Below the pieces are notes generated by a model that was not told the origin of the DNA, searched no databases, and saw only the letters and a program-made list of their open reading frames with translations. A DNA stretch of 64,000 bases from NCBI RefSeq assembly GCF_034190915.1, contig NW_026947486.1, positions 77,790,044-77,854,043 on the forward strand, given 5' to 3'. Source of the DNA: Cavia porcellus (Eukaryota; Chordata; Mammalia; Rodentia; Caviidae). Both the position numbers and the translations under genes were made by a program. Numbering within the stretch: position 1 is the stretch's first letter; every line of letters begins with the position of its first letter. Positions 1 to 12,090 of the stretch are shown piece by piece.

Positions 1-1640
1 GCTCAAGGTTCATTCATTTACCTATAAATTCCTTAAATTTATCCTCCTTTGTGGTTGAGCAGTTCACCATTGTATAAAAAACATAATTTTTTAAAAAAAA
101 ATCTATTTCTTGTTTGATGGGCATTTGGACTGTTTCCAAGATTCAGTTGTTACAAACTGTGTGGATGTAAACGTAGGTGTGCATATACCTTTGCAATATG
201 ATGCTTTCAATTATTTGGAGAAGGTACCAAGAAGGGGAATAGCTTAGTCAAATGTAACCTGTATTCCTAGTTTTTAAAGAGGGATCTCCATACTAATTTC
301 TGTAGTGGTCGCATCAGTATGCACTCCCACCAACATTAGAGAAGTGTTCTTTTTTACCCATAGTCCCACCCTCATTTGCTATCAGTTGATTTCTTGATAA
401 TAACCATTCTTTCTGGAGTGAGATGGAATTTCAGAGTTGGTTTAATTTACATTTCTCAAATGATCACTGATATTGAACATTTTTTCATACATTTGTTTGC
501 CATTTGTGTTTCTTCTGAGACATGTTTATTCATTTCAGATGCCCCTTTATGGATTGGATCTTTGAATCTGGGGGAAGTGATTTTTTATTTTCATTTCTTC
601 GTATGTTCCAGATATTAGTCCTTTGCTTGAAGAGCAACTGCCTATGAGTTTTTCTCCACTCTTTTGATTATCTTTGCACTCACTAGTTGAATTTTTTCTG
701 TGCAAAAGTTTTATAATGAGATAAGATTCCAGTTGCTGACTCTTTGTATTATTTCTCATGTCACCAGGGTTTTGTTCATGAAGTATTCACCTACACATTA
801 TCTCCACGTATCTCCACAGAAAATAGATTCTCTATCTATTGGGATAAGAGAAATTGATAGATTCAGCAGATTTAGTGTTTCTGTTTTACTATTTAGATCT
901 TTGAACCATTTTGATTTTAGTTTACTGCATGGATATTACTTGATATTTTTGATGATTTATTACATTCTGCTTTCTAATATTTTATTAAGGATATTCATAT
1001 TTGTGTTCACTAGAGATATTGGCATGTAGTTCTTTTTTATTTTTATTTTTATATTTTTCAGTAGGACCTTGTATGGTTTAGCAATCAGGGATATATTAAA
1101 TTCCAAGGAAGATTTTGGAAGTGCTCTTTCGTTGTTAGTGTCTTTAAAGATTTTGAACACATCAGTTCCTCCCTGTAGTTCTTGTTTGACTGCTGTCTAT
1201 CAGATCCTGGGCTTTCCTTAATTGGAATTATTCTCATTATTGCTTCAGTTTCACTGCCTATTACTGAGTTATTTGAACTTTTACATGTTTTGGTTGTTTT
1301 GATACTTCATATATATTTAGAAATCTCTATTTCTTCTGAGTTCCCTATTTTTTGGCATATATGTTTCTGAAGTAGTTGCTAATAATTTTCTGGATCTTAG
1401 TGGTGTGTGTTATGAATGCAATTTTTATTTATATTTGTATTGAATTGTGTTTTCTTTTTTGTAAGATTCGATAAGAATTTGTTTTGTTTATTCTTGTGAA
1501 GAACCTATTCTTTAGCATAGCGATTCTTTGTATTGAAGTTTTTAGTCTCCTTCTTTTTTATTTTTCTTCTGATCTTTTGTAATTTCCTTCCTTATACAAA
1601 CTTTGCATTTAGATTATTATTTTGGGGGGCCTTGAGATGC
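1..1640 (-). mobile_element. L1 LINE, minus strand, ORF2 remnant (decayed)
   Basis: Read on the minus strand this is L1 ORF2 from the reverse-transcriptase half to the C-terminus. Plus-strand landmarks in order are the zone with 'ggactgtttccaagattcag' (about 130), the 'ctcccaccaacatta' zone (about 326), 'gttttgttcatgaagtattc' (about 770) and the RT-side block near 1000-1270. No long frame survives; stops and frameshifts are frequent. Part of the RT region appears deleted. It runs off the left edge of the window. Family assignment rests on remembered L1 consensus sequences. Confidence 0.85.
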
Positions 1641-1724
1641 ATCATTAAATTAATTACTTAGAATTGTTCTATTTTTGCAATATGGTATTCACAGATATAC
1701 ATTTCCATTGTAGCACTGGAAAGA

Positions 1725-1885
1725 AATAATGGATCACACTTCTAATTCCAGGTACTTGAAAGGTGGATGAGTGTAAATAAGAAGTTTGAGGAATCTGAGA
1801 GACTTAGCAAGAATCTGCCTCAAGATTTAAAAGATAACGATAGAGGAGCTTAGAGTGAAGTCTCTTAAGTTCAATGCCTCAGTAA

Positions 1886-1925
<40 letters not shown>
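1725..1925 (+). mobile_element. B1-ID composite SINE with TG-repeat tail
   Basis: A 7SL-like part ('cacttctaattccaggtact', then 'caagaatctgcctcaag') is followed by a degenerate tRNA/ID-like part and a pure TG run. The order B1 then ID is the rodent B4/MEN-like dimer arrangement. The sequence is heavily diverged, so the subfamily cannot be set. Confidence 0.55.
1890..1925 (+). repeat. (TG)n microsatellite
   Basis: About 18 uninterrupted TG units form the tail of the SINE just upstream. On the minus strand it encodes a meaningless His-Thr run within an open frame, which is not a gene. Confidence 0.95.
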
Positions 1926-1930
<5 letters not shown>

Positions 1931-2099
1931 TATAGTAATATATAACAAGGAGGTATAAAAAACATTAAATGACCTTATGGAAAAGTCCATTAACCATAAA
2001 TTTAGGTGGTAATGTATAAACCAATAAAAAGAGAGAAAAATAAATATAAAACAATTTCTCAAATGCCAATAATAACTTCTCACTTATCAGTTACTTTAA

Positions 2100-3000
2100 A
2101 CATAAAAGTAGACACAACATACAATTATATACCGTGTACTAGAGATTTTATTATATTACTAAACATGTAAAATAAGGTACAACTTAAAACAGAGTTGTAT
2201 ATTTTATACAAATATTGATGAAAAGAAAGCCAGATATTTTTATTAATAGGGGACAGAAGAATTTTTAACTTGACCATGTTGCTGTAGTCAAATAAATAAT
2301 AACTAGAGGTAAGTAGTGATAGTATCTCGATAAAAAGTTTTAAATCATTAAGAAGAAACAGTAATGAAGTCAATATATGAAACATAAATGACAAATACAG
2401 TAAAACCAAGTAATAATACAGTGATGAAATAATAAATGGGAACTTTGATATCTCACATTATATAGCTGATTAAATTATGAGGCAAAATATCCATAAAGAA
2501 AGAGCAGACAAATAATAAATCACTTAGCCATAATAGACATATACCTAGCAGAACACTCCACTAAATCTAATTTATTCTGATATGCACATGGAAAATCCTG
2601 GCAGACACACCATATGTTTGGCCACAATAAAGTCTAAATAAATTTAAGAAGGATAAATCACATCAAATACTTTCTTTTGCATGATAAAATGAAACTAAAA
2701 ATTCTCAACAGAACTCAGACTGAAAAATGGATAAATCAAGTGAAAGAAATAAATTGTAGAATTTCAACCAGTAAGCCAATTAAGAACCTATAAGTAAAAT
2801 TAGAAAATAATTTGAGGCAAATTGTGATAGTAATACAGCATACCAAAACATCTGTGGTTCAGCAAATACAGTACTCCAAAAGAAAACTATAGTTGTAAAC
2901 AACTACATTCTTAAAAGAAGCGCATTCTAGTTTCCCAGGTGAGTTAGAAAGAAGTTCTACTATCATCATAAAAATCTCTCAAGTAAAAGCTATACACAAA
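2100..3000 (+). mobile_element. L1 LINE, plus strand, ORF2 endonuclease-RT spacer remnant
   Basis: The clearest stretch is 2525-2680: 'gcagaacactccactaaat', then 'gaaaatcctggcagacac', 'catatgtttggccacaataa', 'aataaatttaagaaggataa'. This is the order found in L1 ORF2 between the endonuclease and reverse-transcriptase domains. Flanks of the segment are poorly conserved. It lies upstream of an ORF1-like block, so it belongs to a different or rearranged copy. Confidence 0.65.
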
Positions 3001-3049
3001 TGTAATACACAAAATTTTAACAAATATTTATAAAGCACAGAATAAGACA

Positions 3050-3928
3050 AAATATTTTGGGAAGGATAAAACAAGTGTCAAAACATGACTAAGATATTGA
3101 TGTGTTATTAGACAAATTAGATCACGAATTAAAAACTATGATTAGTACGCTGAAAGCTCCCATGGGAATATGCATAACATTTAAGAACAGATGGAAAATG
3201 TATGTTAAAATAAGGTAACTAATAAAGTATCGATTAGGAGTGCTTGAAATAGAAATAAACAGCATAAAGAAGGAATATCTTTAATGTGTTCCTCAATGGA
3301 TGGGCTATATTGGAGGAAAGAAACAATCAGTTTGAAAAACTGTCAAAAAATTTACCAAAACAAAAATGAACTGAAAATAAAGAAAACAATTAAAGGTAAC
3401 ATCCATAATTGTAGGACAATTACAAAATATGTAATATATATAAAGTATATATCAGGAGAAGAGAAAAAAAACAAAAATATTTGAATCAACAATGACAGAA
3501 AATCTTCAAAAATTAATGATAGTCATCAGAGCATACTTTTAGAAAGTGAAAATAAATTCAAACAGTAAAACAGTACAGTGTACGTACACAGCACTTGAGG
3601 GTATCATATCTGTATTTAATAAAAAAAGAGAAACAAATATTTGAATGAGGCAAAAGGAAGTATACAACTTGAGGATTATGTTAATTACATTAAAATTCTG
3701 GTAAAAGAAATTAAGAAAGCAAGAAAAGAATGGAGTGAAATACTTAAAGTGTTGAGGAGCAACATCCTACCTATCTAGAATACAGAACCCAGTGAAATTA
3801 ACTTTAGAAATAAGAGATACAAAACCTTTTTTAAGAGCAACAAAAACTGATGAAGGTTGTGATTAGTGACTTGATAGAAGTGCTTTAAAAAGTCAGTTGA
3901 AAAATCTCAATGTTTTGTGTTAGAAATT

Positions 3929-3971
<43 letters not shown>

Positions 3972-4080
3972 TAAGGGATATAAGAGAAGGAATACAAATT
4001 AATGATAGTATAGGGTGAAAGTTTAAATTAAAATAATAAACAAAGTAAAAAACACATTTCTATTCATCCCCCTCCAAATT
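3050..4080 (+). mobile_element. L1/HAL1-like ORF1 remnant, plus strand
   Basis: The segment from 3230 to 3520 follows the 5' half of an L1ME/HAL1 ORF1 (coiled-coil region, 'ggaggaaagaaacaatcagt', then 'aatgacagaaaatcttcaaa'). The block at 3720-3800 follows the C-terminal part ('gaatggagtgaaatacttaa'). Multiple stops make it non-coding. It is probably the 5' part of the same ancient element whose ORF2 begins near 4600, with a mariner remnant between them. Confidence 0.65.
3931..3965 (+). repeat. (TA)n microsatellite
   Basis: Seventeen or so TA units inside the L1 ORF1 remnant. Confidence 0.95.
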
Positions 4081-4169
4081 TTCTTCCTTATTCTTTCCAG
4101 TTTTCTAAACAGTTTGGATATCCTCTTATTTTTATGTTGTGTGATAAAAAAAAAAAAATATGGTGAATT

Positions 4170-4480
4170 CTATTGGCCACAGCCATTTATCAGTGAATTG
4201 ACAGACTTATACAATCATGGAAGAGTGTCCTCATGTATCTTATTCACCAGCTCTGGTAATGTGAAATTACTAGCTCTTTCTTAAAAATTACCATGGAACT
4301 CTGGACATTTTGAAGTTATTCAATCCATTGGATCAGTCAGAGCAACACAACCAAAGACATGGAAGAGGACATCCAGAATTGTTTCAGAAAGTCGTAAGAA
4401 CAAGGAGTAAGTGTATTTGTAGTAAAGAGGAGAATTTTAATGGGGATTCAGTTTGCAATATCCCTTTTATTGAAACACAC
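4170..4480 (+). pseudogene. mariner-type transposase remnant (C-terminal part)
   Basis: Around 4300-4440 the sequence reads, across frameshifts, like the C-terminus of a mariner transposase: a GHFEVIQSI-like stretch (4306 onward), an EDIQNCFRKS-like stretch, then a KCICSK-type motif and a glycine/phenylalanine-rich end near 4435. The same end motif occurs in the better remnant at 11.7-12.1 kb. No terminal inverted repeats were found. It interrupts the L1 between ORF1 and ORF2. It cannot encode an enzyme. Confidence 0.55.
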
Positions 4481-5999
4481 TTTTAAAATTTAATTTGTGG
4501 CCACATATTTCAATCATATTTAAGTCAATGAATAATACACTTCTGTTCTTATTCTTCAGTAGTAGAGCAAATTTTCAAATGCTAGATTAAAACCAGAAAA
4601 GAAAAAACTTTTAGTGGAAGAGAAAAAAACAAACAAATACAAATACAAGAGGTAACAAATAAAAACATTAATGAGTAAGGTAGATATAACTCCAACTATA
4701 TCATTAATCATGTTAAATTCTGATCTAAATAAATCAATGAAAAGGTATTACTGTTAGACTAGATAAAAACTGTAACTGCATGTTTCCTATAAGCAACTCA
4801 CTTTAGTTATAAAAAACAATGTTTAAACTAAAGTAATGGAGATAAACTTTCCAGAGTAATGCTAATCAAAACAAAGTAGAATAGCTATATTAACTTCAAA
4901 TACAGCACACTTCAAAGGAAATGATATGATAAAAGCACAATTATGTAATAATAAATAGGTCAATTCTCTAAAAAACCATAAATATCTGTAAAATATACAT
5001 AGTCAAAAATCGAGCATCAAATATGTGTAACACAACCTGACAGCATTGCAAGAAGTAGATTAACCCACAATTACAGAGGATGACTTCAAAATCCATCTAG
5101 AAATAATCGACTAATTCAACAGGCAGAAGAACCATTAAATGCATTATCATTAAATTAATAGAAATGCAATTAACACAAAATGGTTTACATAAGAAACCAT
5201 TGAATAAGATACATCAAGAAACATATTTTTCTTTGGATCAAACACGATAATCATCAATATATACCACATTCTGCATCGTAGAAAACACTTAAATATTTTA
5301 AAACAATAGAACAGAAACAAAATATGTTCAGGCTGTGGGGAATTAAACTATATATTCCTAATAGCAAAATCTTACAGATTAAACAATATACCTTGAAATA
5401 ATACATGGGTAAAAGAAGTATCAAGGGAAATTTAAAATATTTCCAGCTAATTAAAATTGAAAGTAAAACCTACACTATCTTAGATGCAATAAAGTCAGCA
5501 ATTAGAAGGAAATTTATAATTTCAAATTCATATATCAGAAAAAAAAGAAAGATCTAAACACAAGAATCTAATCATTGAATTTAGGAAACTAGAAAAGAAG
5601 AGCAAGTTAACTCTAAAGTAAAAGAAGAAAGAAAATAATGAAAATTAGAGTAAAAATAAATGAAATTGAAAGGAAGATATCAACAGAGAAAAATTAAAGA
5701 AAAGCAATAGGTTTTTCCTTAAAAAGATTAATAAAATTGACAAATTTAATCCAGGCTAAGAAAAAGAGAGGCAACACAAATTCATAAAACAAACTGAAAC
5801 TGATTAGTGATAATAAAAAAAAGGTATACACATATTGAATATCACATCAAATCCCATTAATGCATAAAATATTTGTAAAAAGTAGGAAATGAAAAGGGCC
5901 ATGTCTACTGAGTTTACGGACATTAAAATGATAATAAAGAAGTATTATTATGGACTATTCTACACATAACAATGATAATGTAGATCAAAGTGACCAATT

Positions 6000-6105
6000 T
6001 CTTTTTCTGTTTTGTTTTTGTAATCAGTCCCGGGGATCGAAATCATGACTGCCTGCTTGTAAGGCAGGTTCTTATGCTGCTGAGCTAAATTCCCAGCCCC
6101 TGAAC
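6000..6105 (-). mobile_element. ID-like tRNA-derived SINE
   Basis: On the minus strand it starts with a GGGGCTGGGAATTTAGCTCA-type head holding a pol III A box, then a B box (near 6038), then an A-rich tail. It inserts into L1 ORF2. It is one of four close relatives in the window (also near 13.2, 41.1 and 54.8 kb), all minus strand. Confidence 0.85.
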
Positions 6106-6429
6106 AATCTTAAAATATACTGTCTTCCAAAAATCACAAAAAGAGCAAAAAAATAAAAAAAGCTTGACAGAAGTGAGTAAAAAATTAATACTCTTTCCAA
6201 ATATTTTACTGTTACATGAATTATCTACAATGCATTCCTGGAACTAGAAATAAATTGTAACCATATATACATAGAATTATATACCATAATCAACTCTAAT
6301 GCATTTCATGTGAGATAGGCTGGTCCAATATTTGAAAATCATTAATGCAATCCATTATATCAAATAATTATAGCTGAAAATAAGGTTATATCAATAAATG
6401 AAAAGAAACATATGACATAAACTACCACA

Positions 6430-6960
6430 TATTATTTTTTAAATTTTATTTTTACTACAGCTTTGTGGTTCATAATGTTTGCAGTGCATAATGATTCCGT
6501 TTCTTGTGGGATGTCGATACATACATGCATGTCGATACATGTATTTATATATATATTTATATATATAAATAATTTGCACATCTCCTTGCCCACACCCTCC
6601 AACTTTTGATCTCTTTACCGTTTGCATAACATCTATGTGCATCTTCATCATTTCCATATTTTTGTTTTGCTCTTTGATTTATTTATTTGTGTTCGTTGTG
6701 TTTCTCATGAAAAATTATGTGATATGTAAGTTTGTGTCATATGGTATTTAAACATGTGTGCCTGTTTTATTTCATTTAAAATTATGGTCTCAAAATGCAT
6801 CTGTTTTCCTAAAAATAACACAAATTGATCCTTTTTACAGCAGAGTACTACTCCATTATTTAAATGCCACATCTATTAAATCATTTATCTGTTGATAGAT
6901 ATGTAGGCCACTTCCAAGATTTTATAATTATAAATAGCCAGGACACTTAGAAATTTGGAA
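6430..6960 (-). mobile_element. 5'-truncated L1, minus strand (3' end only)
   Basis: Plus-strand landmarks are 'gtactactccattatttaaa' (6847), then the 'atctgttgatagatatg' zone (6887), which are the reverse complement of the L1 ORF2 C-terminus. Before them lies a 3'UTR that resembles the start of the minus-strand L1 at 27.99 kb. It is nested in a plus-strand L1. Confidence 0.75.
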
Positions 6961-8039
6961 TACAGGGATGACTACTTTAACTTGATATAAAATATGTTGA
7001 ACTCACAGGTAATTTTATACTTGATGATGAGAAAAAATAATTTACTACTAAGATAATAAACACAGCAAATATATCTCTTATCACTATTTTGATTGATATC
7101 TTAGTGGAAGCTGTAGCTCATGCCATAACGGAAGCACATAAAATACATACAACTTTTGAAGGGAAGAAATAAAACTGCTTTGAACATGATTGTCCATTTA
7201 GAAAAAATAAATAAAACAACAAATCTGATAATATTACACTATTATAATAAAGTTAAAAAAGTATAATGCACAATTGGAATTTGAAATCAAAGAATATCAT
7301 CTACATTAACACCATACATTTATATAATTCATCATAAATATTCCAAAAATGTTTGTTTCACATGAGGAAAATTACAAAACTCTGATGAGCAATTTCAAAG
7401 ATTTAAATGTGTATACAAGTACTTGAATTAGAAGACTCACTAATATAAATGTGTTTTTTCTTCCAAACTTTGTGTACAGCCAATGCAATCTCAATCAAAA
7501 TCCAAGGAAGTTATTTTGTATATATAAACAACTTAAATTTAAAGTTTGTATCAGGAAACAAAAGACCTAGAATTCGCAGCATAATACTGGAGCAGAAGGC
7601 TGTTCCTTTGCTGAAGACTTATACTATGTCATTTCTAGACTTATAAAAGTATGATGATTAAGAGAATGTACCATTGGCAAAAGAATAAACAAATATATAC
7701 AGAGAACAAAATGGAAAACCTAATATTGGATCCAAATGGTTGTATTCAATTGATTTTGATAAGGAACAAGACATTTTAATGAAGAAAAGATATTTTTCAA
7801 TAGTTCTGGAACATTCATGTGAAAAAATGGAAGACAGTTATAAACCTTATAATTTTCAAAAGTTAAAGACAATAGATCATGGACTTGAATATGAAATTTA
7901 GTTTGAGAATGCTTCCAAGAATTACTTGTTAACAGAGCCTCCTATGTTATTAGAAGAAAATCTTAATGCCCTTGAGTATGATGATGATTTTTTAGACAAA
8001 TCATCAAAAAACACAACTCTGGGAAGAAGAATTGACAAC

Positions 8040-8115
8040 TGAGATGTTATCAAAATTTAGCAGTGCCTGCCTGGCAAATGTGAAGTCTTGAGTTTGATTC
8101 CCAGTACTCATCTAA
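8040..8115 (+). mobile_element. degenerate ID-like SINE
   Basis: The stretch 'gcagtgcctgcctggcaaat' followed by 'gagtttgattcccagta' matches the anticodon-to-B-box half of a tRNA-derived SINE. The A-box half is missing or mutated. It is nested in L1. Confidence 0.6.
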
Positions 8116-8419
8116 AATTAAATTAAGTTAAAACTTTTGCATGCTGAAAGACATGATTAAGTGAAAATTTAAACCACAGGTTTGGATAAGTTATTTGCAA
8201 AAATCATACTTAATAAATTTATAAGCCAAAATTATAGAAACAACTTTTAAAACACAATAATAAGGCAATAAAACCTCAATTTAAACACAGGCCAAAGACT
8301 CTAAGAGACACCTCACTAATAAGATGTATGTATGGCAAGTAAAAACAAAAAAGTAGAGTGGACACTTTGTGTCATCAGAGAATTAAAAATGAAAACAATA
8401 GTAACATCTCACTGCATGC

Positions 8420-8800
8420 TTAGTTTTCTTAGTTACTGCTGCTATATAAAAATAACTGAGAGTGGATAATTTGTGATCAGTATATATTTATTCCCCACAT
8501 TTTTGGATTTGCAAACTCAACATCAAGACACTGGCAGATTTAGTGTCTATTGAGGGCCTGTTTTTTTAAAAAAAATTATCAAGTTGACAATTTTTTGGTA
8601 TGTCCTCTAGAGAGGTCAAACATTGTATCTTTAAGTAGAAGGAAAGTCCCCATACACAAAACCTGGTCCAGCTAATCCTTTTTTTAAAGTAATTATTCTG
8701 ATTAGTAAGTGTGTTGCCTTCTTGCTTTAATCACCTTTTAAATGTTTCACCTCTTAATTCTATCATACTAGCAATTAATGTAACCATCCAAATACTGTGG
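8420..8800 (-). mobile_element. MaLR-type LTR (MST/MLT1-like), minus strand
   Basis: The left edge 'cttagttactgctgctatat' plus 'ataactgagagtggataatt' matches the reverse complement of a MaLR LTR 3' end. The right part (8745-8790, 'acctcttaattctatcat') matches its 5' half. It is a solo LTR inserted in L1 and is old and diverged. Confidence 0.65.
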
Positions 8801-9530
8801 GGCAGATTCAGAATATAGCAATAGTAGCAGGGCCAATAATTCAAATGCTGGGAGTGCTAATTCCCTGTAAAAAATCTGAAGCATTACTAATTAACATTCC
8901 ATGTGAGTGAAATTTAAATAGCACAGACTGTTTTGAAGGCAGTTTAACAATTTGATATAAAACTAAACATAATTTAATCATGTGATCCAGCAATTGCAAT
9001 CCTTCAAATATATTTACAAATTGAAAATTATGTCCACAGAAATTCTGTGTATAAATGTTTTATAGTGTCTTAATTACCTATTGTTGAGTTGTGGTAGGAA
9101 CCAAGTGTTCTTCAGTATGTGAATGGAATAATACTGTTAAGTATTAAGAAAACAAAATGGGACTATCAAGGCACGAAAACATAGAAGAAGCTCCAATGCA
9201 TATAAATATGAAAAACAGACTATTTGATAAGCTTGTAATCTGTATGGTTCAACTATGTATGACTCTGCAAAAGGAAAAAATCATGCAGATAATGAGGATA
9301 TTTGTGATTTCTAGGAGTCCAAGAGCAGAGGAGAGATGAGTTATTGGAGCATAAGGAAATTCAGAATCATTAAAACTACTGCATGACACTATAATTATGC
9401 TTACATGTCATGCATTACTCACAACCCATAAAATATACAAGTTAAACATAAGCTGAGTATTTTGCTTGTATTAGTTTTTCATTTTTGGTTTATAAATTGT
9501 AAATGTACTATAATAATACAAGACATTACT

Positions 9531-9889
9531 AATTATTGAAGTGTGTTGGGTGGGATGAAAGCATATTAGGCTTCTCTAACATGGTTGTCATTAGTTTATT
9601 TTTATTAAAATGTACAAACTTTTTTTACTTCTAAATAATACAATATAAGTACTCCCATAGCATTTACATTGTATTAAATATTGTAGTCATTATACATTTT
9701 AAGACAGCAAAAGATGTTCCTTAATTTTAAAGCATAATCTACTATAAAGATCAAATCTATAAACATCCCTTCAAATAAAGAATAAAGACATCAAATTATT
9801 AAATAACCATATAATTTAGAGACAAAGACAAACAAAAAGAAGACCTGCTAAGCAAAATATTGGAAGGAAGTAGAGTTAAAAAAGAATGT
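9531..9889. other. unassigned AT-rich interval
   Basis: No gene, RNA or repeat family could be recognised here. It lies between an L1 3' end and an L1 RT remnant. Confidence 0.5.
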
Positions 9890-10770
9890 AGATGAAACCA
9901 AAGTTTAATTTTTGTAATATCTCAAAAGTTGATAAATATTTAGTTAGACTGACCACAAAGATGCTCCAAGTTACTACTATCAGAAATTAAAGTGAGCAAC
10001 ATTAGTTCAGACATTAAGAAATAAAATTATTAAAGCACACAATAAGCAACTATGTACTGAAAATATAAGTGAATAAAGTGAACATACTCCTAGAAGTAAA
10101 GAAAAAATTAACTCAAGAACATATGATAATTTAAAAAAAATTCTGTAAATAAAATTTTTAAACAATTTAAAAATTTACAGCAAATGATGTCCTACAACTA
10201 GCTGTGTTTACTGGCAAATCTACCACACATTTAGGGAAATAATGAGGCTAGTATTAATTTGATATCAAAACCAGATATAGAACATTCCCTAAAAATTAAA
10301 CTGTTGATCAGCATCCCTTATGACTATAGGTGAAACATTCAGCAAAATGTTAACAAGTCAAATTGGTAGCATATTAAAATGATCATCTATTATAACCTGG
10401 TTTTAATGCTGTAATTATTTCTAGTAATGAAAAGATTACTGAATTTAAAAAATTTTATAAACTGCATCACCAACATGATAAAAAGATTAATGAAAAGGAT
10501 TGATAAAATGCAATATCTTTTTATGATAAACACAATCAAGTAGTTATGGAAGGGAAATTTTTCAGCATAAGAAAGGCTGCCTGTCAAAAACCAACAACTG
10601 ACATTATACTTTATGGTGAAAAATTAAAAACTTCTCTCCTACATTTAGGAATTAAACAAGAATGACTGACTTTACCATCTCTATTATCTTTGCAATGGAA
10701 TTTCTATCAAAAGTATTCAACCCAGAACAAAAAGCCAACAAAACTAGAAAACAAGTAAGCTTTTATTTAT
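9890..10770 (+). mobile_element. L1 ORF2 reverse-transcriptase remnant, plus strand
   Basis: The zone from 10190 to 10760 follows the RT domain in order: 'gtttactggcaaatctacca', 'gatatcaaaaccagatata', 'aaccaacaactgacattata', then 'attcaacccagaac'. Stops are present. The element is 5' and 3' incomplete. Confidence 0.75.
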
Positions 10771-10904
10771 TCATATATGGCAGGAACTTATATGTAGAAA
10801 ATGCTATTCTGGTTTGATTATTACACACTATGTACATGTATTAAATTAGGATGTTCTGTTCCATAAATGTATTTCATTAGAACAATGACAAATAAAAAAA
10901 AAAA

Positions 10905-10977
10905 TAACAGTGCACAGTGCCTGACTGGCAATCACAAGGTACTGAGGGTGATTCCCTTTACAGAAAGAAGAAAAAAA

Positions 10978-11022
<45 letters not shown>

Positions 11023-11043
11023 AGAAAGAAAGAAAGAAAGAAA

Positions 11044-11083
<40 letters not shown>

Positions 11084-11095
11084 AAAATAAAAGAA
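10905..11095 (+). mobile_element. degenerate ID-like SINE with long GAAA tail
   Basis: A short tRNA-SINE-like body ('gtgcctgactggcaatcaca', B-box-like 'gggtgattcc') is followed by about 130 bp of GAAA-type repeat. The repeat probably grew from the poly(A) tail. Three overlapping open frames here are artefacts of the tetranucleotide repeat. Confidence 0.6.
10962..11093 (+). repeat. (GAAA)n microsatellite, all-purine strand
   Basis: About 30 GAAA units with small interruptions, nearly pure purine on the plus strand. It is tail-derived (see the overlapping SINE). Confidence 0.95.
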
Positions 11096-11248
11096 AATCT
11101 AAGCAGTTCCCACAAAAACTATTAGAGTGAGTAAATGGATGTAACAAAGTCACAGAAGACAAAATCAGCACACTCAAAAAACTTCTTTATGGTAACAATA
11201 GATTGAAAATGAAGCCAAGAAAATAATTCTATTTCCACTTATATTAGT

Positions 11249-11653
11249 GTTATTAGGTGTCCATCAAAGAGTCAAGCAGTGTATGTGGCTTTTTCAGAGG
11301 TGTTAAATCTAGAGTGTGTGATGCGAGGATTAAGGATATGTGTGTAGTAAATTGCTGCACTGATTAGTTTGGTATAGTTCTGGCTAGCATTAAGTGTTTC
11401 AGTGCTATACCCACCCTACAGCAGGTGGTCTGCATATAATATAAGGGACAGAAAATACTGTTAAACTTTCTCTTGCTTGTTTTGGTTGCCTTGCACAGCC
11501 ATGAACTTTTGTCCCTCTGTCGTGTATTACCGTGTCTTGGATCCAGTTGATTATGAACTGAAACCTTTTCATACTGTGAGCTAAATAAATCTTTTTCCTT
11601 TTAATTTTGTGCATCAGTATTTTTTTTAGCAAGGAATGAATGGTAACTAAGAT
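11249..11653 (+). mobile_element. MaLR-type solo LTR (ORR1/MT-like)
   Basis: It starts TGTTATTAGGTGTCC and ends near 'ggtaactaagata', about 405 bp. Shared landmarks with other copies in the window are 'gattatgaactgaaacc', 'gtgagctaaataaatctttt' (polyadenylation-signal zone) and a terminal '...agtatttt...' block. Relatives lie at 20.9, 34.0, 46.8, 48.2 and 52.4 kb. Confidence 0.75.
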
Positions 11654-11689
11654 AAATCACATCACATTACAATACTAAGAATTTTATTT

Positions 11690-12090
11690 AATGGGGAGAG
11701 CACCATTTTAGGCTACAAGCTTTAATGCTCACAGGATGCTTGGAAGACACCTCAGCTCACTAAGGGTTGCGCGCACTTGGACACAGTGGGATAGGTAAAA
11801 TGAAAACCAATGCCAGGAAAGCAATTTAAAAGAGAATCTCATCAGATGAAATCCAGCAACAGCAGTGTTGAGAAGAAAAAGCACTGTTGATCTGGCACCA
11901 TGTGACTTCTGACTCTTCCACAAAGTCAAAATTACCATGAAAAATAAACAATTTAAATTGACTTTTTAATAGCACAACTAAAGGCATTCATGAATGAAGA
12001 CTTCCACAGCAATTTCAGAAAGTGGCTATTTCTGTGTTTGAAGTAAAGGGAGAATTTTGATGGGAATCAAGGTATCAATTCTTAAAAATT
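11690..12090 (+). pseudogene. mariner-type transposase remnant
   Basis: From 11745 to 12075, reading through frameshifts, the order of mariner transposase motifs is present: an APAH-like remnant ('acacctcagctcactaa'), a clear DLAPCDF motif followed by LFHKVKITM-like residues (11889-11937), then EDFHSNFRKW and a terminal ENFDG-like motif (12000-12065). The DLAPCDF zone carries the third catalytic acidic residue region in this family. Stops between motifs make it dead. Terminal repeats are not visible. The adjacent LTR at 11249-11653 may have truncated its 5' side. Confidence 0.75.

Larger units (their letters stand above)
4600..9530 (+). mobile_element. ancient L1M-type LINE, ORF2 and 3'UTR, with nested insertions
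   Basis: The order of L1 landmarks is intact: endonuclease region (4660-5100), endonuclease-RT spacer (5280-5790, e.g. 'attaataaaattgacaaatt'), RT-side sequences, the 'caatctcaatcaaaatcca' block (7487), late ORF2 (8960-9160), and an L1M-like 3'UTR ending near 9530 (9360-9440 is the best match). The body is broken by a SINE (6000), a minus-strand L1 3' end (6430), another SINE (8040) and a MaLR LTR (8420). Stops occur throughout. With the ORF1 remnant upstream it is a nearly full-length fossil. Confidence 0.8.

Noticed and set aside
1871..2083. Minus-strand frame with a His-Thr run
   Set aside because: The run is the translated TG microsatellite.
10846..11177. Three overlapping open frames (81 to 89 codons) rich in Lys/Glu/Arg or Phe/Leu/Ser
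   Set aside because: They are products of the GAAA tetranucleotide repeat in two frames and both strands; no gene.
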